NCBI GenBank assembly: GCA_964291485.2
Contig: OZ220224.1
Span: 2,852,001-2,916,000, forward strand
Source of the DNA: Kistimonas sp964291485
GTDB lineage: Bacteria; Pseudomonadota; Gammaproteobacteria; Pseudomonadales; Endozoicomonadaceae
Direction of reading: 5' to 3'
Length of the DNA stretch: 64,000 bases
The notes below the pieces were generated by a model that saw nothing but the letters and a program-made list of their open reading frames with translations, did no database searches and was not told the DNA's origin. The translations under genes were made by a program, and so were the position numbers. Shown in pieces: positions 27,882-36,652 of this stretch (its first letter is position 1; each line of letters starts with the position of its first letter).

Positions 27882-29096
27882 TTATTCATCAGAAGTCGCA
27901 TGAATCTTGTGAATAGAAAGATCCGCCCCCTGATACTCTTCCTCTTCTGACAGACGTATACCTATCAGCGCCTTGATCACCCCATAAACAATCAGGCCAC
28001 CCACAAGCGCAACACCAACACCGGCGAGCGTACCAATCAGTTGTGCCGTCAGGGATACACCGCCCAAACCGCCCAGCGCCGTCGAACCAAAGATGCCTGC
28101 AGCAATACCACCCCAGGCACCACACAGACCATGTAACGGCCATACACCCAATACGTCATCAATCTTCCAGCGATTCTGCGTCGCGGTGAATGTCCAGACA
28201 AACAATGCACCTGCTACGGCACCAACCACCAGAGAACCTGCCGGATGCATAACATCTGAACCCACACAAACGGCCACCAGTCCGGCCAGCGGTCCATTAT
28301 GGATGAAGCCCGGATCATTCTTACCCACCAGCATGGCGGCAAGTGTGCCACCGACCATAGCCATTAGTGAATTAACTGCTACGAGGCCACTGATGCTGTC
28401 GACCGTCTGGGCTGACATCACATTGAAGCCAAACCAGCCGACGGCAAGAATCCAGGCTCCCAGCGCCAGAAACGGAATATTCGAAGGCGCAAACGCAACC
28501 AGCTTGCCATTGCGATAGCGCCCCTTTCTGTGCCCGAGCAACACGACTGCCGCCAGTGCTATCCAACCGCCGACAGCATGTACTACTACGGAACCGGCAA
28601 AATCATGGAACGGTGCACCAGCAAAGCCTTCCAGCCAATCCTGGAAGCCATAGTTACCATTCCAGATCATCCCTTAAAATAATGGATACACCAGGGAAAC
28701 AATCAATAACGTTGCCAGTAACTGCGGGTAAAACCGCGCTCTCTCGGCAATGCCGCCGGAAACGATGGCAGGTATCGCCGCCGCAAATGTCATCAGAAAG
28801 AAAAACTTCACCAATTCATAGCCGTGACTGGCCATTAAGGTTGCCGAATCTGCCATGAAATCCATGCCATAGGCCACCTGGTAACCGATAAAAAAGTAAG
28901 CCAGTGTGGACACACCCAAATCGGTAATGATCTTGGATAGCGCATTGACCTGGTTCTTTTGTCGTACTGTTCCCACTTCCAGAAACGCGAACCCTGCATG
29001 CATGGCCAGCACCATGATCGCCCCGAGCAGGATAAACAGGGTATTTGTCCCCTGCATCAACGTTTCAACCGCACTCCCACTCCCAAGGTTATCCAT
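27882..29096 (-). pseudogene. amt: Ammonium transporter gene interrupted by one in-frame stop
   Basis: A complete Amt/AmtB-type gene of 404 sense codons plus its own stop, broken by a TAA at 28674-28676. The reading frame does not shift: the 140 codons before it end in VYPLF, and the frame continues at once as GMIWNGNYGFQ, where the family usually has a glutamate between the two. A single GAA-to-TAA change explains it. All else looks intact: HAGFAFLEVGTV, the FFLMTFAAAIPAI segment, FHDFAGSVVVHAVGGW with the pore histidine, and GLCGAWGG. An ATG two codons past the stop could in principle start a second polypeptide. The gene has no glnK beside it. It lies below a sigma-54-type promoter. Confidence 0.88.
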
Positions 29097-29315
29097 CAAA
29101 CACCTCGTCACCCCTCTTTATCGCGCACCATATCGATCCACCAAAAGATATTGCGCACCAATAAAGATCATTTTGTATTTATTATCTTCAGCCTCGACTT
29201 TTCACTGTGCAGACAAAAATCTACTCAAAGCCAGACTACACATATTCTTCCATGAACCACTCATCTAACAAGGCTGCATATCAGTGCAAACCAACCAATC
29301 AACGCACCGCATTAT

Positions 29316-29331
29316 TGCAATAAAAATGCCA
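29316..29331 (-). promoter_or_regulatory. Sigma-54 (-24/-12) promoter of amt
   Basis: The minus strand reads TGGCATTTTTATTGCA. It has GG and GC at the exact 10-nt spacing of RpoN promoters and good agreement with TGGCAYRNNNNTTGCW. It lies 220 nt upstream of the amt start, as expected for nitrogen-regulated transport. I saw only half-site GCACCA words nearby and no full NtrC palindrome. Confidence 0.7.
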
Positions 29332-29416
29332 CACATCAGGGCAAAGCAAACAAACCATTCAAAATAGAACCGAAGAAGCATCAGATAGGATGGCGATAGA
29401 ATCCAAAAACGGGAAG

Positions 29417-29575
29417 TACAAACCCGCAAGCAACAACAAGGTTTGTAAGCGGGCTATGGGGTATCTGATTGCAAGGTACAGGGACGTACCGAGAGCGACT
29501 TCATGCAGGACTGCATGACGGAGCGGCAAGCAGATGCCCCATAGCCTGCGGTGCCCCGGAGATCAGGTACACCGC
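29417..29575. repeat. Multi-hairpin intergenic element between rlmKL and amt
   Basis: About 160 nt with five nested or adjacent helices. (a) TACAAACC/GGTTTGTA, 29417-29424 with 29440-29447. (b) A 16-bp stem, 29452-29467 with 29531-29546, with one G-U wobble, extendable to 19 pairs. Inside it: (c) GGTAC/GTACC, 29475-29479 with 29486-29490, loop AGGGAC; (d) TCATGCA/TGCATGA, 29501-29507 with 29512-29518, loop GGAC. (e) GCGGTG/CACCGC, 29548-29553 with 29570-29575. Both inner loops end in GGAC. It codes for no credible protein. It may be a dispersed palindromic repeat or a structured RNA. Palindromy leaves the strand open. Confidence 0.75.
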
Positions 29576-29592
29576 GTTACCAATAAAAAGGC

Positions 29593-31761
29593 TTACAGCC
29601 TGTGCTGAATCGTCCAGCACTGATGAATACGGCGATTACGTTCAAAATCCTTATCAAGGGTTTCCCCGGTAATATCCTTCACCTCAAACTCATCTGCCAG
29701 AGACTCATCCAGTTTGAAACGTCGGTAATTATTGGAGAAATAGAGCGTTCCACCATGGGCAAGACGTTTCATTGCCAGACGTAGCAACTCAACATGGTCA
29801 CGCTGCACATCAAACACATCTGTCATGCGTTTGGAGTTGGAGAATGTCGGCGGATCGATATAAATCAGATCGTATTGCCCTTTGGCATCGGCGAGCCAAC
29901 GCATGCAGTCCGCCTGTTCCAGCTGATGACGATCACTGAAACCATTCAGCGAGAGGTTTTTACGGGCCCAGTCCAGATAGGTTTTGGAAAGGTCAACACT
30001 GATGGTCGAGCGAGCGCCACCCAGAGCAGCATGAACGGTTGTCGCGCCGGTGTAACAGAACAGGTTGAGAAAACGCTTATCCGCCGCTTCCCGGGCAATT
30101 CGCAGACGTAACGGACGATGGTCCAGAAAGAGGCCGGTATCCAGGTAATCGTTCAGATTGACCAGAAAACGACCATTGCCTTCTTTGACTTCAAAGAACT
30201 CATTTTTGTCAGCCTGACGCTCGTATTGCTTCTTACCGGACTGCTTTGCACGGCTCTTGAGGGCAATATCCTTTGGCGAGACGGACAAGACCTCAGGCAA
30301 CGCAGACATGACATCCTGCAGCCGTTCTGTCGCTTTTGCCTCATCAATCGATGCCGGTGCCTTGTATTCCTGAACATGCACTTTGTCACCGTACAGATCG
30401 ATAGCGACAGCATATTCCGGCATATCCGCATCATACAGGCGATAGCACTGAATATCCTGACGCTTGGCCCACTTGCTCATCTGCTTGAGATTCTTACGCA
30501 GACGATTAGCAAACATTGTTGCGCCTGCAGTAAGGGGCGCAGACTGAACTGACGCCTTATTCGCAGTTTCTTTATCCCTGGCATCGTAGCCGGCAAACCA
30601 CTGTTCCTCATTGGCAAACATCAACAGCTTACATTCCAGCGCACCGTTATAGAGCGTGTACTGCTTGCGACTGCGAATACCCATGCGACGCCCCAGCCCC
30701 GGATTACCGGTAAAGACAGCACCCTGCCAGCCCTTAAAGGTGGTTCTGAACTTTTCACCCAGATTCTGATAAAGATAAACAAGGCTTGCTTCATCGCCCA
30801 GACGCTCACCATAAGGTGGATTAACGACAACCAACCCTTCAGGGCAATCAACCTGATGCAGGTTTGCCAGTTCGGCCTGCTCAATACGAATACGTTTTGA
30901 TAATCCGGCTCGTTGCGCATTCGCCAATCCCTGCCGGACGATCCACTGGTCCGCTTCGTAACCCAGAAAGACATTCTTCATGCTATCGAGGCCAGCCTGA
31001 CGACGCTCACGAGCGTCACCCATCGCATCCCGCCAGATACTGGGGATGTGGCCGGGCCAGCGATCAAAACCAAAGCGGGCACGCAAAAGTCCCGGTGCGA
31101 TATCAGCGGCAATCATCGCCCCTTCCAGCAGGAAGGTGCCGGACCCGCACATCGGATCGACCAGAGAGGCTCCCTCTCTAGCCAATTCACGCCAGCCGGC
31201 ACGGTAAAGAATCGCGGACGCCAGGTTCTCCTTCAGCGGTGCCTTACCGACATCCTGCCGGTAGCCACGCATATGGAGGCTGTCGCCAGACAAATCGATA
31301 CCCACCTGCACCTTTCCTTTATGCAAGCGGACATGAATACGCAAATCCGGGGATTTTGTGGCAATTGATGGACGTTTACCGGTACGCGCAATCAGCTGAT
31401 CCACCACCGCGTCCTTGACCAGCAATGCACCAAAATGCGTATTCCGAATTTCAGGGCTACTACCGGTAAAGGTCACCGCAAGGGTTTTGCCGGGATCAAT
31501 ATGGTCATCCCAGTCAACGGTCTGAATACCCGCATAAATGACATCACGGTCACCGGCCGGGAAATGGGCAACCATCAGCAGGATACGGTTGGCCAACCGT
31601 GACCAGAGACACGCCTGATAGGCAACGGCCAGGGAACCACTGAAATAACAGCCGGCAACCGTCTCCCTGACGGTGTCAGCTCCAAAACCCACCAGCTCCT
31701 CAGCCAGCAATGATTCTATGCCCTTGGGGCAAGAGGCAAAAAATTCCGGGGAAGTACTCAT
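29593..31761 (-). CDS. rlmL: Bifunctional 23S rRNA methyltransferase RlmKL
   Basis: 722 aa from the ATG at 31761. The N-terminal half (THUMP plus methyltransferase) methylates G2445 at N2; the C-terminal half makes m7G2069 (E. coli numbering). N-half: DPMCGSGTFLLEGAMIAAD (around 200) and VVNPPYGERLG (around 305). C-half: LNLFCYTGATTVHAALGGA (around 560) and YIDPPTFSNSKRM. Both catalytic halves are intact and fused, as is usual for gammaproteobacteria. The rlmKL-rmf-pyrD order is the Pseudomonas one. Confidence 0.95.
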   Translation of the reverse strand: MSTSPEFFASCPKGIESLLAEELVGFGADTVRETVAGCYFSGSLAVAYQACLWSRLANRILLMVAHFPAGDRDVIYAGIQTVDWDDHIDPGKTLAVTFTGSSPEIRNTHFGALLVKDAVVDQLIARTGKRPSIATKSPDLRIHVRLHKGKVQVGIDLSGDSLHMRGYRQDVGKAPLKENLASAILYRAGWRELAREGASLVDPMCGSGTFLLEGAMIAADIAPGLLRARFGFDRWPGHIPSIWRDAMGDARERRQAGLDSMKNVFLGYEADQWIVRQGLANAQRAGLSKRIRIEQAELANLHQVDCPEGLVVVNPPYGERLGDEASLVYLYQNLGEKFRTTFKGWQGAVFTGNPGLGRRMGIRSRKQYTLYNGALECKLLMFANEEQWFAGYDARDKETANKASVQSAPLTAGATMFANRLRKNLKQMSKWAKRQDIQCYRLYDADMPEYAVAIDLYGDKVHVQEYKAPASIDEAKATERLQDVMSALPEVLSVSPKDIALKSRAKQSGKKQYERQADKNEFFEVKEGNGRFLVNLNDYLDTGLFLDHRPLRLRIAREAADKRFLNLFCYTGATTVHAALGGARSTISVDLSKTYLDWARKNLSLNGFSDRHQLEQADCMRWLADAKGQYDLIYIDPPTFSNSKRMTDVFDVQRDHVELLRLAMKRLAHGGTLYFSNNYRRFKLDESLADEFEVKDITGETLDKDFERNRRIHQCWTIQHRL

Positions 31762-32261
31762 CAGTACCTGCAGCACCCATTCAATTGATTCGGTGGAAAA
31801 GCATCCTCCCGGCATCTGCAAGATACAGGCTATTTAAGGGGAGGATTAATGAAAGTGAAGTAATGGCGGCATTCTAGCCATGATCCCCGCTAAAAAATAT
31901 GCGGAATTTTGACATTTATTGTGTTTTTCCGGGGGAGATCTTTCTGCACCCAGGCCCTACTGGCCGTACTTCCTGCGCAATATCAACAATTTATATAACC
32001 ATCCAGAAGGTCTATATAAGCACTCACACTATCAAAACATTGACGCTATTCACAAAGATTCCTCGACAGTCAGGCTCACTTCCTATAGAAATAACCTTGT
32101 AGGGTTTCTGTATGACGGAGCAGGTTCCGTTTATACCCTGATTTTTCACTGAAGCAGTACGCAGAAAAAGGAGCTTCAGCGGCAAGACCGACTCTTTCCC
32201 ACCGATCTCGCGGTCAGGATGGCCCGGGATGCAGTCACCGAAACGGGAGGCAAGACCGACC
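31762..32261. other. rlmKL-rmf intergenic region
   Basis: 500 nt between divergent genes. AT-rich on the left, with no convincing gene. A TAGAAT-like -10 (minus strand, 31871-31876) could serve rlmKL. On the rmf side the leader holds copies of GGCAAGACCGAC at 32181-32192 and 32249-32260. rmf is growth-phase and ppGpp controlled in E. coli, but I cannot point to a definite promoter. Confidence 0.5.
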
Positions 32262-32471
32262 ATGAAAAGACAAAAGAGGGACAAGACCGAAAGAGCCTAC
32301 ACAAAAGGTTATCAAAACGGGCTTTCGGGACGGTCAAAGGACATCTGTCCACATGACGAGCTAAACCAGAGACAGGCATGGCTCACGGGCTGGCGAGAGG
32401 GCTGGTCGGACCATGTGGATGGTTATACCGGCGTTTCCGGTATACAAAAAAGCAATCAACATTACCTCTGA
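32262..32471 (+). CDS. rmf: Ribosome modulation factor
   Basis: 69 aa from the ATG at 32262. RMF joins 70S ribosomes into inactive 100S dimers in stationary phase. MKRQKRDKTERAYTKGYQNG and GRSKDICP...LNQRQAWLTGWREGW match E. coli RMF closely. The C-terminal tail is longer than the 55-residue E. coli protein, as in Pseudomonas. GGGAGG lies 12 nt upstream, a longish spacing. The gene sits between rlmKL and pyrD. Confidence 0.96.
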   Translation: MKRQKRDKTERAYTKGYQNGLSGRSKDICPHDELNQRQAWLTGWREGWSDHVDGYTGVSGIQKSNQHYL

Positions 32472-32512
32472 GTCGGCGTTGATCGCTCAGTATCCGAAAA
32501 TAAAGTGAAATC

Positions 32513-32532
32513 AGGGCCCGGTTAAGGGCCCT
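32513..32532. terminator. Terminator between convergent rmf and pyrD
   Basis: AGGGCCC/GGGCCCT (32513-32519 with 32526-32532), loop of 6 nt, followed on the plus strand by TTGTTGTAT. GC-rich and short. Likely used by rmf and perhaps also by pyrD. Confidence 0.7.
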
Positions 32533-32557
32533 TGTTGTATCTGGAATCTGGGTTGTT

Positions 32558-33577
32558 TTAGCGGCAGGCCGCTACGGCTTCCGAGGCTTCCCGAATCAAG
32601 TCGGGGCCACGATAAATAAATCCGCTGTAAATCTGTATCAGGCTGGCGCCCGCCTTGATTTTGTCCGCAGCCGATTGCGCATCCATGACCCCACCTACAC
32701 CAATGATGGGCAGTTTGTTATCCAACGCTTCCGCCAGTACGCGAATTTTCTGGGTAGAAAGATCAGTCAAGGGCGCACCGCTGAGACCACCGTCTTCATT
32801 GGCATTCTTGCACCCCTGAACCGCATCCCGCTCCAGCGTAGTATTGGTGGAGATCACGCCATCAATCTCATAAGCCAACAGCTGGGCAGCGATATCACGG
32901 ATTTCTTCATCAGTCATATCCGGTGCCAGTTTGATCGCCAGAGGTACATATTTGCCGTGCTCCTTTGCCAGATTGCCCTGCTCTTCTTTCAGCACATTCA
33001 GCAGTGACTTCAGCGTATCGCCGAATTGCAGCTGACGCAGTCCAGGAGTATTCGGTGATGAGAGGTTAACGGCCACATAGCCGGAGTGGGCGTATACCTT
33101 GCGCAGGCAAGTCAGATAATCGCTTTCAGCTTCCTCAACCGGCGTCACCTTATTTTTACCGATATTCACCCCGATCACGCCCTGATAACGGGTCTTCTTC
33201 AGGTTTTCAACCAGATGATCAACGCCTTTGTTGTTAAAGCCCATCCGGTTGATGATTGCTTCCCGTTCCACAATTCGGAACAGGCGAGGTTTCGGGTTTC
33301 CTGGCTGTGGCCGCGGCGTCACCGTGCCGACCTCAACAAAACCAAACCCCAATGAACCAAAAGCATCAATGCATTCACCGTCTTTATCCAAACCAGCCGC
33401 TAAGCCAACCGGATTATCAAACGTCAGCCCCATCACTTCCGTGGGAACAGACGGCACCGGCTTGAACAGGCACTTGAGCAGTCCGAGACGCTGGGACGCA
33501 GACAGCATATCCATGGTCAGGTCATGGGCTGTCTCCGGGGAGAATTGGAACAGAATTTTGCGGGCCAGCTGATACAT
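32558..33577 (-). CDS. pyrD: Dihydroorotate dehydrogenase (quinone), class 2
   Basis: 339 aa. Membrane-associated enzyme of pyrimidine synthesis that passes electrons to ubiquinone. The N-terminal amphipathic extension (YQLARKILFQFSPETAHDL) marks class 2. FMN and substrate blocks: AAGLDKDGE, INRMGFNNKG, and the catalytic serine in NLSSPNTPGLR (Ser174). IIGVGGV and IYSGFIYRGP bind FMN phosphate. All residues expected are present. Confidence 0.97.
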   Translation of the reverse strand: MYQLARKILFQFSPETAHDLTMDMLSASQRLGLLKCLFKPVPSVPTEVMGLTFDNPVGLAAGLDKDGECIDAFGSLGFGFVEVGTVTPRPQPGNPKPRLFRIVEREAIINRMGFNNKGVDHLVENLKKTRYQGVIGVNIGKNKVTPVEEAESDYLTCLRKVYAHSGYVAVNLSSPNTPGLRQLQFGDTLKSLLNVLKEEQGNLAKEHGKYVPLAIKLAPDMTDEEIRDIAAQLLAYEIDGVISTNTTLERDAVQGCKNANEDGGLSGAPLTDLSTQKIRVLAEALDNKLPIIGVGGVMDAQSAADKIKAGASLIQIYSGFIYRGPDLIREASEAVAACR

Positions 33578-33888
33578 CGAAACTCCTTGATACCGGGGCG
33601 GTGAAATCCGGGCGGATTATAACGGGACTACTCCCAAAAACCAGTACAGAAAAGCCATTAAAGTGGCCTCAAAGTGCAACAAGCGATTCCCTCTCAAGCC
33701 TTACCCCATAAGGTTACTGACACCCTCTCTGAAAAAAGAAACATTTCGAAACAGAAATCGTTGAAACTCATCTCAGCAACACTGATCATGGTCAATGTAA
33801 CCTGACGGTCAGCACCGTAGTCTCTCAGCCCGGCATGATCCAGGTCTTCCTGACAACTAATAGCCCAATAATCTGGACAGAATTTTCG
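33578..33888. other. Intergenic region between divergent pyrD and the DMT gene
   Basis: 311 nt. No gene. Both flanking promoters must lie here. A CTGACGGTCAG-type palindrome (33801-33811 area) is visible, but nothing I could assign. Confidence 0.4.
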
Positions 33889-34833
33889 ATGGAACAAAAA
33901 TCCCAGCGACAGGCCATGCTCTTTGGTCTTGGCGCCGTCTTACTCTGGTCGACCGTCGCCACGGCATTCAAGCTCAGTCTGGAATACCTGACGCCGATCC
34001 AGCTGGTGCTGTTTGCCAGCCTGACCTCCGTACTGGCCCTGGGCGGCTGGGTTATTGTCAAAGGTCAGGGAAAGGCACTCATTCAGACCTTCAAGCATCG
34101 GCCGGTTTATTACCTTTTAATGGGGCTGCTGAACCCCTTCCTTTATTACGTGGTTCTGTTCAAAGCCTACGATTTGCTACCCGCACAGCAGGCACAGCCC
34201 CTGAATTACACCTGGGCGCTTACGCTGACGATTCTCTCTGTCGTGATGTTAGGCCAGCGGCTGACACGCATTGATATTCTTGCCTGCGTCATGGGATATA
34301 TCGGTGCGCTGATTATCGCCACCGGCGGTAATGTCCTGAGTCTGTCATTTGACAGCCCAACCGGTGTTGTACTGGCTCTGCTCAGTACACTGCTCTGGGC
34401 ACTGTACTGGATATACAATACCCGCAACACCGACAACCCGGTCATTGCCCTGCTGCTCTGTTTCCTGTGCGGCCTGCCCTTTATTATTGCAGCCAATGTA
34501 TTTGTGGGTGACCTGATCTGGCACTGGAAAGGCATTGCCGGTGCGATCTACGTTGGTCTTTTCGAAATGGGTATTACCTTTGTGCTGTGGCTGACAGCGC
34601 TTAAGAAAGCCACCCATATTGCCCGAGTCAGCAATCTGATTTTTATTTCACCTTTTTTATCGCTGGTATTTATCGCGTTTATTCTGGGGGAACCGATTCA
34701 ATCGGCCACCTTCGCTGGTTTGATTATTATTGTTTCAGCGGTTGTGATTCAGCAAAAACAAAAAACCGTGAAACAGGATATTGAAACGATCGCTATTGAT
34801 CCCGTGGCATCGTCAGCAACTACCGACAAGTAA
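33889..34833 (+). CDS. EamA/DMT-superfamily transporter
   Basis: 314 aa from the ATG at 33889. Ten hydrophobic segments in two EamA repeats of five. MLFGLGAVLLWSTVATAFKLSLEYLTP opens the first repeat; the second begins near GVVLALLSTLLWALYWIYN. A drug/metabolite exporter by family, most of whose members move amino acids or metabolites out of the cell. The substrate cannot be read from sequence. Followed by its own strong terminator, so it is probably transcribed alone. Confidence 0.85.
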   Translation: MEQKSQRQAMLFGLGAVLLWSTVATAFKLSLEYLTPIQLVLFASLTSVLALGGWVIVKGQGKALIQTFKHRPVYYLLMGLLNPFLYYVVLFKAYDLLPAQQAQPLNYTWALTLTILSVVMLGQRLTRIDILACVMGYIGALIIATGGNVLSLSFDSPTGVVLALLSTLLWALYWIYNTRNTDNPVIALLLCFLCGLPFIIAANVFVGDLIWHWKGIAGAIYVGLFEMGITFVLWLTALKKATHIARVSNLIFISPFLSLVFIAFILGEPIQSATFAGLIIIVSAVVIQQKQKTVKQDIETIAIDPVASSATTDK

Positions 34834-35143
34834 AAGCAACTAGTCTTCCCCACACGCCCGGCAAAGCAGTTGCAGCTTGGCGTGTGGGGTTCTTTTTGCC
34901 TGCAAACTGCCTCAGAAAATGAGGCATAAAAACACCCTCAAACGCAGATAAATCACAAAGCAAAAATAAAAATTTTGCAGATTTTTCTCTCTCTGAGCGT
35001 TTAATGATCTCTATCAAAATTCCACCGTTATATTAAGCGCACACTGCCCGCGCAAGAAAACAACCGATATCCAAGATCGGGCAAAAGAATAAATCGCCCT
35101 GAAAAACTCAATCATTTCAATGCACTGACATAGGGGGGGTAGT
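34834..35143 (+). other. Leader region of the peptide transporter operon
   Basis: 310 nt. Holds the DMT terminator, then an AT-rich stretch with a TATATT word near 35030 that could be a -10 box without a good -35. A G-run (GGGGGG, about 35134-35139) directly before the transporter ATG acts as an unusual ribosome site. Confidence 0.4.
34848..34897 (+). terminator. Terminator after the DMT gene
   Basis: CCCCACACGCC/GGCGTGTGGGG (34848-34858 with 34879-34889), 11-bp perfect stem, 20-nt loop, then TTCTTTTT. Strong intrinsic terminator. Confidence 0.9.
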
Positions 35144-36625
35144 ATGAATAATGCCGGCTCACTAAAACAGCCACGCTCGTTTTATATGATCTTCTTTCTG
35201 GAACTGTGGGAGCGATTTGGCTACTACGGACTCCAGGCCATCCTCGCCGTTTATTTCGTTAAACAATTAAATATTTCCGATGCAGACTCATTCACTATTT
35301 TCGGCGCATTCAGTGCCATGGTGTATGGTCTGGTCTCCATTGGCGGATGGCTGGGTGACAAAGTCCTTGGCACCAAGCGAACCTTGTTTCTGGGCGCGGT
35401 AACACTGTGTGTCGGTTATACCATGATGGGGCTTTCAAACGGCAACATCACCCTGGTTTACCTGGCGCTGGGCACCGTTGTTGTCGGTAATGGTTTATTC
35501 AAGGCCAACTCTGCCAGCCTTGTTGCCAAACTGTATGAGCAGGACGATCCCCGACTGGATAGCGCCTATACGCTCTATTATATGTCCGTCAACATTGGCT
35601 CCTTCCTCTCCATGTTGCTGGTTCCCGTACTCGTTGACCTGTTTGGGTGGGGTGCAGGCTTCTATGCCAGTGCCATGGGTATGCTGATTGCTGTCGCCAC
35701 CTACTGGTTCCTGCGCAGCTGGGTGGCCAAAAACGGTTCCGAGGCAGATCAGAGACCGGTCGCCCTGAAAGTCCGACTTCCGATTATTGCTGGCGTGGTG
35801 ATATCCGCCTGTCTGTGCGCCCTGATTCTGCAACACCTGATCATCGCCAAAGTACTGCTGGCAATGGTCAGCGCCGTTGTAATTACCGTGTTTATCCGAC
35901 AGATGTTTACCTGCTCCGGTGTCGAACGCACCAGAATGGCCGCCGCATTAATTCTCATCGTTCAGGCCATTCTCTTTTTTGTCCTGTATATGCAGGTGCC
36001 AACCTCGGTTAATTTCTACAGCATCAATAATGTCAGCCCTGAAATTCTGGGTATTGCCATTAACCCTGTCGCCTTTCAGTCCTTCAACCCGTTCTGGATC
36101 ATTGCTCTGAGTCCGATACTGGCGTTGACCTACAGCCGCCTGAGCGCCAAAGGGAAAGACCTATCCATGCCGATGAAGTTCAGCCTCGGGATGGGATTGT
36201 GCGCCATGAGTTTCCTGACCCTGTGGATCTCTGGTAATTTTGCCAATGCTCAGGGCGTCATTTCTGCCGGCTGGATCGCACTGTTCCACTTCCTGCTCTC
36301 GTTTGGTGAACTGTTAATCAGCGGCCTGGGACTGTCCATGGTGGCCAAGCTGGTGCCCCAACGCATGCTTGGCTTCCTGATGGGCGCCTGGTACCTGGCC
36401 AACGCAGCTGCGTCGATGATCGGCGGTTTCGTTGCCAGCTTTGCCTCCGTACCGGAGATGGCCAATACCACCGCACTGGATACCCTGCCGGTGTACACCG
36501 AACTGTTCCGGGATATCGGCCTGTTCACCCTGGTGGTCGCCGCCATTATGTTCCTGATGACGCCCTTCCTGACCCGGATGATTGAAGGTAAAACCACAAC
36601 AACCGCTGCCACTGCTACCGCGTAA
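35144..36625 (+). CDS. POT/PTR-family proton:di-/tripeptide symporter
   Basis: 493 aa, about 14 membrane segments. The proton-coupling ExxER motif is present in FFLELWERFGYYG (about 19-31). GGWLGDKVLGTKRTLFLGAV and the GNGLFKANSASLVAKLYEQDDPRLDSAYTLYYM block (its PTR2 signature) are clear. Brings small peptides in with protons, as DtpA/DtpB do. The aminopeptidase P gene begins 27 nt later, so the pair imports and digests peptides, including proline-containing ones. Confidence 0.93.
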   Translation: MNNAGSLKQPRSFYMIFFLELWERFGYYGLQAILAVYFVKQLNISDADSFTIFGAFSAMVYGLVSIGGWLGDKVLGTKRTLFLGAVTLCVGYTMMGLSNGNITLVYLALGTVVVGNGLFKANSASLVAKLYEQDDPRLDSAYTLYYMSVNIGSFLSMLLVPVLVDLFGWGAGFYASAMGMLIAVATYWFLRSWVAKNGSEADQRPVALKVRLPIIAGVVISACLCALILQHLIIAKVLLAMVSAVVITVFIRQMFTCSGVERTRMAAALILIVQAILFFVLYMQVPTSVNFYSINNVSPEILGIAINPVAFQSFNPFWIIALSPILALTYSRLSAKGKDLSMPMKFSLGMGLCAMSFLTLWISGNFANAQGVISAGWIALFHFLLSFGELLISGLGLSMVAKLVPQRMLGFLMGAWYLANAAASMIGGFVASFASVPEMANTTALDTLPVYTELFRDIGLFTLVVAAIMFLMTPFLTRMIEGKTTTTAATATA

Positions 36626-36652
36626 GCAGTCATAAAACAAGGAGATACTGTA

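Noticed and set aside
29141..29360. NtrC sites upstream of amt
   Set aside because: Only GCACCA half-sites were seen, without the facing half, so a full activator site cannot be claimed.
29417..29575. Reading the folded element as an integron attC or group II intron remnant
   Set aside because: No attC core sites, no intron domain V-like sequence and no reverse transcriptase or integrase nearby.
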